From positions 496,001-560,000 of the forward strand of contig NZ_JAJLJH010000001.1 of NCBI RefSeq assembly GCF_023231945.1: 64,000 nt of DNA. Reading direction: 5' to 3'. Of this stretch, positions 58,826 to 64,000 are shown piece by piece (positions within the stretch are counted from its first letter, which is position 1; each line of letters opens with the position of its first letter). The position numbers and the translations under genes were made by a program. This DNA is from Scleromatobacter humisilvae (GTDB lineage Bacteria; Pseudomonadota; Gammaproteobacteria; Burkholderiales; Burkholderiaceae_C). The notes beneath the pieces were generated by a model. That model had not been told where the DNA came from and made no database searches. It was given only the letters and a program-made list of their open reading frames with translations.

Positions 58826-58872
58826 ACCCCACCGGAGTTTACGCGCGACTCACGCCGCGCCCGGCATCCTCG

Positions 58873-59430
58873 TCAGTGCTTGAGGTTGCAGTGGCTGGCC
58901 GACGCCAGTTGCGCGATGCGCGCGATGTCGGCTTCGGACTTCTTCAGCAGCTCGTCGTGCGAGGCCAGCTCGCTGGGCGCGCGCAGCTGCGTGTGGCGAT
59001 CCTGCGCCTCCTCGTTGTCCTGGTTGAGCTTCTCGCAGTTGGTCAGCGGCTTGGGCGCCGGCGTCGGCGCGCCGGTGCGAACCTGGCGGATGATCACGCG
59101 CTTCGGGCCTTGCGACACGATGATGGTCGTCGTCGTGGAGGCACCGGCGACCATCGGCGGCGGAGGCGGCGGCACGGGCACCGGCCGGAAGATGCGTCCG
59201 GTCGCGGCCTGGAACTGCTGGCGATACTGGTCGCTGCGCGCCTGGCGCTGCTCCTGCTCGCTGGGCGTCGGCGGCGCCTGCAGCACCACGTCGCCCGACG
59301 GGCACGGCGTGGACTGGTAGGTCACCGAGCCGTTGACGGTGCACTTGTGCACATCCTGCGCCTGCGCGGCCGTCGCGCCGAAGAGCGCGGCCAGCATCAC
59401 CCCGATGGCGCGTGTTTCGCGTCCGTTCAT
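58873..59430 (-). CDS. Exported DUF4124-like protein
   Basis: A 185-residue exported protein. Signal peptide about 1-24 (GATAAQAQ). An N-terminal DUF4124-type motif (HKCTVNGSVTYQSTPCP) with paired Cys is followed by a Pro-rich linker (PVPVPPPPPPMV) and a C-terminal helical coiled region with CEKLNQ and a final Cys (SHCNLKH). Function unknown. A close paralogue follows at 59492 in the same direction. Confidence 0.8.
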   Translation of the reverse strand: MNGRETRAIGVMLAALFGATAAQAQDVHKCTVNGSVTYQSTPCPSGDVVLQAPPTPSEQEQRQARSDQYRQQFQAATGRIFRPVPVPPPPPPMVAGASTTTTIIVSQGPKRVIIRQVRTGAPTPAPKPLTNCEKLNQDNEEAQDRHTQLRAPSELASHDELLKKSEADIARIAQLASASHCNLKH

Positions 59431-59491
59431 GTTTTCCTCCCCCGAAGATCTTGTTCGATCGCGCGCTCCCCGCGCGCGCTGCCCCGGCGCC

Positions 59492-59995
59492 TCAGCGCAG
59501 GTGGCACTGCGTGTTCGCAGCCTGGTCCTGGACCCGCTTCATGTCGTCGATCGCCCGCTGCAGCGCGGCCGAGCGCGTCGCGCCGCTGCCGGGCGCAGAC
59601 AGCTCGTCGCGCCGGTACTTCGCATCCTGGTAGCTCTGGTTCAGCTGGTCGCAGTTGTTCGACGGCGCGGCCGGCGCGTCCTGCTGCGACGGCGTCAGCT
59701 CGATCAGCAGCGTCCTGTTGCGGTCGTAGCGCCGCGGCGTGGCCTGCGTGGGCGCGGTCGCGCCGGGCTGCACGCTCTGCAGGCGGCCGTTGGCCGTGGC
59801 GTCGAGCAGCTCCTGCTGGCTCGGCGGCGCGGGGATCACCAGCGATTTCTGGTCGTTCGCCGCCGGGCAGGCCGCGGCCTGGTAGACGGCGGCGCCGTTG
59901 ACGATGCACTTGTGCACGGCCTGCGCGTGCGCGGAGCCGCCCAGCGCCAGTCCCGCCAGCGCGATGAAGCCTGCCCATCCAGTCGACCGAACCAT
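59492..59995 (-). CDS. Exported DUF4124-like protein, paralogue of the gene at 58873
   Basis: A 167-residue protein with a signal peptide (about 1-24, GGSAHAQA). It shares with the downstream gene the N-terminal segment HKCIVNGAAVYQAAACP and the C-terminal coiled region with CDQLNQSYQDAKYRRDEL and a final Cys. A product of tandem duplication is likely. The two genes are 61 bases apart. Start 59995 is chosen because of the signal peptide. Confidence 0.8.
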   Translation of the reverse strand: MVRSTGWAGFIALAGLALGGSAHAQAVHKCIVNGAAVYQAAACPAANDQKSLVIPAPPSQQELLDATANGRLQSVQPGATAPTQATPRRYDRNRTLLIELTPSQQDAPAAPSNNCDQLNQSYQDAKYRRDELSAPGSGATRSAALQRAIDDMKRVQDQAANTQCHLR

Positions 59996-60155
59996 CTGAA
60001 ACCTCTCCCGCGGCGCCCTATCGCGCCAGCTCGGGATTTTCCATGCAGTCGCGACCGTCGAGCGAACGGCTCGTCCCCGATCCGAGAAATATTTCTGGAC
60101 CGACGCAATCGCGCTACGCGCCGGCAACAGCCAGCGCTCAGGTTCGGGGCGGCCG

Positions 60156-61352
60156 TCAGCCCTTGGTGAGCGAGTGCGCGTGCACCAGCGACTTGGCCAG
60201 CGCCCGGTTGACGTCGCCCACCGACAGCATCAGCGCGCCGGCGCATTCGCGGATGTCGTAGGCCGATTCCGTCTCGACCGCGCGCGCCAGCGCCAGGAAC
60301 GGCGCGCACGGGCCGGTGTCGTGCGCCAGCGCGCCGGCCACGCTCTCCTGCACGGGGATCGTCTTCAGCAGCTGCTCGAACGGCTGGCCGATCATGCGGT
60401 CGAGCGTGGAGAACACGCCGCAGATGAACAGCTCGTTGCGCAGCGCGTCGTCGCCACTGGGGCGCGCGATCTCCTCCATCAGCAGGCCGCGGCGCACCGC
60501 GAGCTGCATCAGCGGCTTCAGGTCGGGATCGTCGATGGCGCTCGTGACCAGCAGCGCGAGCCAGCGCTTGAGACGCTGGTAACCCAGGATCATCAGCGCA
60601 TGGCGGAACGACGAGATCTCCACCGACAGCCCGAAGCCCGGCGAGTTGAGATAGCGCATCAGCCGGAACGCCAGCGTCGGATCGTTCTTGACGACGGCCT
60701 CCAGCTTCTCGGCCGGCTCCTGCCGGTCGACGCGCTGCATCAGGTCGACGACGGTGGTGACGCCGGCGGGGATCGGCTTGGCCTTGGAGTCTGCTCCCGG
60801 CGCATCGCCGACCGGCCAGCCGACGACGGCCGAGAACCCGGCCTTGAGCGCGCCGGCCGACATCGCCGGGCCGTCGGCACCGACGAAGTAGCGCAGCAGC
60901 GGCTTGCCGCCCAGGCCCGCGGGCAGCGGGTTGCGGATGTTGGCGCGGTCGACGGTGACGGCGCGGAACAGCTGCCACAGGTGCTGCGGCGCGCTGTCGG
61001 GAACGCGTCCGCCCAGCACCAGCGACAGGCCGGTGGCGACGCGCTCCTGCAACGTCGTGGCGAGCTCGGGATCGGACAGCATGAAGCCCGGCACCTCGAT
61101 CATCAGGTGCGGCGCCATCGGCGCGTGCAGCACCGCGCGCAGGCCCGCCTCGTTGGCCACGCTGAGCATCAGCGGGCCGCCTTCGGGCGGGGCGATCACG
61201 TCGATGACCTGGAGCAGGCCGGCGGCGTCGATCGCCGCGTCGGGGCGCTGCGGGAACACCGTCATGTGGGCGGCGACCGGCGCGCGCTTCGCGTCGAACA
61301 GCGAGCTCGCGCCGAGCACGACCTGGTCGAGAACGGGGTGGTCTAGGGACAT
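60156..61352 (-). CDS. HDOD domain-containing protein, YuxH-like
   Basis: A 398-residue protein. The N-terminal 195 residues look like a degenerate EAL-type region without a recognisable EAL motif. The C-terminal HDOD domain (about 205-390) includes VVKNDPTLAFRLMRYLNSPGFG and SSFRHALMILGYQRLKRWL. HDOD proteins of this arrangement are linked with c-di-GMP and motility control. A GAGG site before ATG 61352 supports the start. It lies downstream of flgL on the same strand. Confidence 0.88.
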   Translation of the reverse strand: MSLDHPVLDQVVLGASSLFDAKRAPVAAHMTVFPQRPDAAIDAAGLLQVIDVIAPPEGGPLMLSVANEAGLRAVLHAPMAPHLMIEVPGFMLSDPELATTLQERVATGLSLVLGGRVPDSAPQHLWQLFRAVTVDRANIRNPLPAGLGGKPLLRYFVGADGPAMSAGALKAGFSAVVGWPVGDAPGADSKAKPIPAGVTTVVDLMQRVDRQEPAEKLEAVVKNDPTLAFRLMRYLNSPGFGLSVEISSFRHALMILGYQRLKRWLALLVTSAIDDPDLKPLMQLAVRRGLLMEEIARPSGDDALRNELFICGVFSTLDRMIGQPFEQLLKTIPVQESVAGALAHDTGPCAPFLALARAVETESAYDIRECAGALMLSVGDVNRALAKSLVHAHSLTKG

Positions 61353-61424
61353 GCTTGAACCTCGGAGAACGGTTTTATTGGAATGGCCGGCACGCCGCTC
61401 CCGCATCCGCCTGCCTCGACACGT

Positions 61425-62624
61425 CTAGGCGTTCAGATACTGGAACAGCGACAGCTTCTGGATCGTGGCATAGCTCTGGAGCGCCGCCTGGTAGCCCGTC
61501 TGCTGCTGGTTGAAGCTCGACAGGGCCTTCACCATGTCGAGGTCTTCGGCACTCGAGCGGTCAGTTTGAGCGGAAAGTTCCGTCGCGTCGAGCCGTCCCT
61601 TGACGCCGTCCAGGCGTTGCAGCGTCGTGCCGGCGAAGGCGCGCGCCGAGGAGATCTGGCTGTTGACCTGGTCGATGTTGCGGATGCTGTCCTGTACGGC
61701 TTGTTGCACCTTGGGGCCGCCCTGGCCCGGCTTGGACAGCTGCGCCACCGCATAGTCCAGCGAGTCGAACACCGACAGCGACCGGGTCGACGGCGTCGTC
61801 TGGAAGTCATCGCCGTTGGCCGGCGCGCCGCTGATCGCGAACGACATGCCGTCGACGCTGATCTCCTGCCCGCTCGTGAACGCGTTGCCGGTCGAGACGG
61901 GGTTGCCGTCCTTGAGCACCGAGTAGGTGGTCGTGCCGCCCGAGACGGCGAACTGGATGTCGTAGGTCGAGCTCGTGATCTGGTCGGGCGAGGTGACGCG
62001 GCCGGCGTCGATCCAGGCGTTGCTGGAGTTGGTGTTCTTCGTCACGAACACGCCGTTGCCGGTGTTGGCCGACAGCCAGATGTCGCCGCCGTCCAGCGTC
62101 AGCGGCAGCGGCTCGTCGGTGGCCACGTTGACCTCGCCGCCGACGCCCTGGAACACGACGCCGCCCGGCTTGTCGATGAACGGCGCGCCGCCCGAGCCCT
62201 GGCCGGAGAACACGAAGCCGCCCTGGCCGTCGGGCCGGTTGGCCACCGCCAGCAGCTGCGAGCGGATCGCGGCGATCGCATTGGCCTTGGACGCGCGCTC
62301 GGCGTCGCTGTAGCTCGCGTCGCCGGCGCTCACAAGCAGCTCGCGCGCCTGCTGCAGCAGCTCGCCGGCGTCGCCCAGCGCGCTTTCGGTCAGCGTCATC
62401 GCGTTGCTGCTCGCGTCGACGGCCTTCTGGCTGGACGTGGTGCGCTCCTCGAGCGCGCGGGCGCGCTCCGCGCGCGCGGCCGCGGTCGGGTCGTCGCTCG
62501 CCTTGATGACGCGCTTGCCGCTGGTCATCTGCTCCTGCGTCTCCGTCAGGTGGTCCTGGCGCGACATCAGGTTGCTGAGTGCGCCGTCGTAGGCGTTCGA
62601 GGTCGAGATGCGATTTACGGACAT
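61425..62624 (-). CDS. flgL: Flagellar hook-associated protein FlgL (HAP3)
   Basis: A 399-residue flagellin-like junction protein. N-terminus MSVNRISTSNAYDGALSNLM and the C-terminal helix SFNQQQTGYQAALQSYATIQKLSLFQYLN are typical of FlgL, which joins hook to filament. The centre is a variable beta-rich insert. It follows flgK, as in standard flagellar operons, with a 173-base gap. Confidence 0.95.
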   Translation of the reverse strand: MSVNRISTSNAYDGALSNLMSRQDHLTETQEQMTSGKRVIKASDDPTAAARAERARALEERTTSSQKAVDASSNAMTLTESALGDAGELLQQARELLVSAGDASYSDAERASKANAIAAIRSQLLAVANRPDGQGGFVFSGQGSGGAPFIDKPGGVVFQGVGGEVNVATDEPLPLTLDGGDIWLSANTGNGVFVTKNTNSSNAWIDAGRVTSPDQITSSTYDIQFAVSGGTTTYSVLKDGNPVSTGNAFTSGQEISVDGMSFAISGAPANGDDFQTTPSTRSLSVFDSLDYAVAQLSKPGQGGPKVQQAVQDSIRNIDQVNSQISSARAFAGTTLQRLDGVKGRLDATELSAQTDRSSAEDLDMVKALSSFNQQQTGYQAALQSYATIQKLSLFQYLNA

Positions 62625-62696
62625 CGTGGTGGCCTCAGAACCTGTGAATGAATCCGGCGTGCCCGAGCCGGTCGTCCAAAGGCGTCCAATCTAGGC

Positions 62697-62736
62697 GCAA
62701 ATGCGAGCCGTAGCGGTGCTTACGGCGAGCATTTGC
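62697..62736 (-). terminator. Long imperfect hairpin between flgK and flgL
   Basis: GCAAATGC (62697-62704) pairs with GCATTTGC (62729-62736), and CCGTA (62708-62712) with TACGG (62721-62725), around an 8-base loop and a three-base internal loop. It lies about 60 bases after the flgK stop. No U-tract follows, so it may be a processing or attenuating element rather than a true terminator. Confidence 0.45.
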
Positions 62737-62797
62737 AACGACGAGTGGGCGTCTTTGGGCGGCACGAGCGGGCATGGCGGATTCGTTCGCAGGTTCT

Positions 62798-64000
62798 TTA
62801 GTGGGACGCCATCTGCAGCAGCGTGTCGAAGATGGCCTGCGCCACCTGCAGCACCTTGGCCGCGGCCTGGTAGCCCTGCTGGAACTGGATCAGGCGGCCG
62901 GCTTCCTCGTCGAGGTTGACGCCGCTCTTGTCGGCGACCGCGTCGGCGGCCTGGTCGGACGTGGCCTGCGAGATCGTCGACGCCGTCTTCGCGCTCTGCA
63001 CGCGCACGCCCACGTTGGCGAGCACGCTCGCGTAGGCGTCGGTGGCGGTCTCGCCGTCCTGCAGCGAGCCGTCGATCTGCTTGTCGCGGCCGACGAAGGC
63101 CTCGTCGCGCAGGCCTACCATCGCGAGCGCGTTGCCGTTGTTGCTCTCGGGGTGCGCGGTCTTCGTGACGGTGAGCGTGTCGCCGTTGGCCGGCACGCCG
63201 TTGAGGCTCAGCTGGTAGCCGTTCAGCGCGATCGGCTGGCCCGGCGTCCAGGTGCCGGTGCCCGAGGACGTGACGGCGCCGCTGGCGTCGGTCAGCGTGT
63301 ACGAGTAGCCGCCGGCGGCATCGGTGAAGTTGATCGAGGTGGTCAGCGTCGGGTCGCTGCTGGGGTCGACGACCGTCAGGCCGGACACGGTCGCGGTGCC
63401 CTTGTTGGCCACGCCCATCACGGCCGTCTGCGGCGCGGCGGCGGCGAGTCCGGCGGGATCGTCCAGCACGCGCTGCATGCTCACCGCGGCGCGGCCGACG
63501 GGCTCGAGCTCGAAGCTGTCGTTGGCCGCCGGGGTGCCGCTGAACGTGATCTGGAAGCCGTCCATGCTGCTGCCCATCGCGGCGCCGTCGGACTGCCGCG
63601 TGAACCCGAAGCCGCCGGCGCCGTCGGGCGCCATCGAGAACTTCACGCCGTCGGACTGGCGCGTGACGACGAAGTTGCCGGGCGTCGCGGGATCGGCCGC
63701 GAGCGTGTAGTCGCTGGCCTTGAGCTGCGAGCCGTCGGTCACCGTCATCGAGACGCTGGCCGCGAAGCCGCCGGAGGCGTCGCGCGCGTTGTGCACGTTG
63801 GGGATCGCGATCGGGCCGCCGACGGCGAAGACCGGGTTGCCGGAGCCCGCGGGCGAGCTCATGTCGATGCCCGCGGCCTGCACCTGGTTGACGCGCGCCG
63901 ACACCGCCGCCGCCATCTGCCCCAGCTGGTTGCGCGCCGCGACGAGGTCCTCGTTCTGGTACTTCATCAGCCCGCTGATCGAGCCGCCCACGAGCAGGTC
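62798..64000 (-). CDS. flgK: Flagellar hook-associated protein FlgK (HAP1), partial 3' part
   Basis: About 401 residues of the C-terminal part are in the window; the 5' end lies beyond it. The visible region has the late-FlgK hallmark NGNALAMVGLRDE and the C-terminal helix GVNLDEEAGRLIQFQQGYQAAAKVLQVAQAIFDTLLQM, which forms the D0 coiled coil. The middle is a variable beta-rich domain that repeats the TLTVT/ANGD-type segments also found in FlgL. The frame is open to the edge. FlgK caps the hook for filament growth. Confidence 0.95.
   Translation of the reverse strand, partial: DLLVGGSISGLMKYQNEDLVAARNQLGQMAAAVSARVNQVQAAGIDMSSPAGSGNPVFAVGGPIAIPNVHNARDASGGFAASVSMTVTDGSQLKASDYTLAADPATPGNFVVTRQSDGVKFSMAPDGAGGFGFTRQSDGAAMGSSMDGFQITFSGTPAANDSFELEPVGRAAVSMQRVLDDPAGLAAAAPQTAVMGVANKGTATVSGLTVVDPSSDPTLTTSINFTDAAGGYSYTLTDASGAVTSSGTGTWTPGQPIALNGYQLSLNGVPANGDTLTVTKTAHPESNNGNALAMVGLRDEAFVGRDKQIDGSLQDGETATDAYASVLANVGVRVQSAKTASTISQATSDQAADAVADKSGVNLDEEAGRLIQFQQGYQAAAKVLQVAQAIFDTLLQMASH

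Noticed and set aside
1-64000. CRISPR arrays, insertion sequences, integrases, prophage genes
   Set aside because: No regularly spaced repeats, transposase, terminal inverted repeats or integrase were seen. The only tRNA gene is not flanked by an integrase or a visible duplicate of its 3' end.

Overview
The window is about 70% GC with dense, mostly uninterrupted coding on both strands. It looks like a chromosomal segment of a betaproteobacterium of the order Burkholderiales, perhaps a Roseateles/Mitsuaria/Rubrivivax-like genus. The basis is phenylacetate (paa) genes behind a TetR/PaaR-type palindrome, an hmgA-fahA pair with a divergent IclR regulator, a PEP-CTERM protein, a sedolisin, a SapC-CorC pair, several GGDEF/EAL/HDOD proteins and flgK-flgL. 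The genus is inferred from gene content only. No insertion sequence, prophage, CRISPR array or rRNA was seen. One tRNA gene, tRNA-Ser(UGA), is present.

Layout. 1-1638: divergent paaG and paaY around a shared operator. 1640-9158: an exported beta-propeller-like protein, a short operon (hypothetical protein, endonuclease V-like protein, methyltransferase), an alpha/beta hydrolase and an exported M1 aminopeptidase. 9226-11021: an operon of VOC protein, ArsR regulator and an unusual SRPBCC/TIGR02594-type fusion. 11074-16012: a low-complexity exported protein, an exported S8 protease divergent from an ECF sigma/anti-sigma pair, and an MFS exporter behind a PadR regulator with a His-rich N-terminus. 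16761-20306: aldo/keto reductase, cobalamin-binding-like protein, AmpG-like MFS protein and a small membrane protein. 20329-23874: homogentisate catabolism (hmgA, fahA) and an IclR regulator. 23871-26961: sapC-like, corC-like, apaH, tRNA-Ser. 27060-32786: exported DsrE-like protein, methyltransferase divergent from an AraC-HTH/hydrolase fusion, a TsdA-like dihaem cytochrome, and a second ArsR/SRPBCC operon ending in a MAPEG protein.

32876-37199 is an export and proteolysis block: PEP-CTERM protein, sedolisin, and an S41 protease-like protein whose catalytic Ser appears to be Asn. 37245-44541 is rich in c-di-GMP and phosphorelay genes: EcsC-like protein, a GGDEF diguanylate cyclase, a receiver-PAS-GGDEF-EAL protein translationally coupled to an Hpt protein, and a divergent histidine kinase. 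45206-50137 holds a three-gene overlapping operon of exported trypsin-like protease plus two unrecognised envelope proteins, with a divergent unrecognised membrane protein. This is the best candidate for an undescribed system. 50160-52186 is a LysE exporter coupled to a MocR regulator.

52316-58825 contains an ANTAR response regulator and a five-PAS HisKA_2 kinase that could form a PdtaR/PdtaS-type pair, with a C-terminal-haem exported protein, a GST and a metallophosphoesterase between them. 58873-64000: two tandem DUF4124-like exported proteins, an HDOD protein, flgL and the 3' part of flgK.

Functionally the segment mixes aromatic catabolism (phenylacetate, homogentisate), small one-gene-one-regulator modules, secreted proteolysis and second-messenger signalling linked to flagella. 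Four-base or one-base stop/start overlaps are frequent and define many of the operons called here. Start codons were chosen from ribosome-binding sites, overlaps and signal peptides, and several differ from the longest possible frame.
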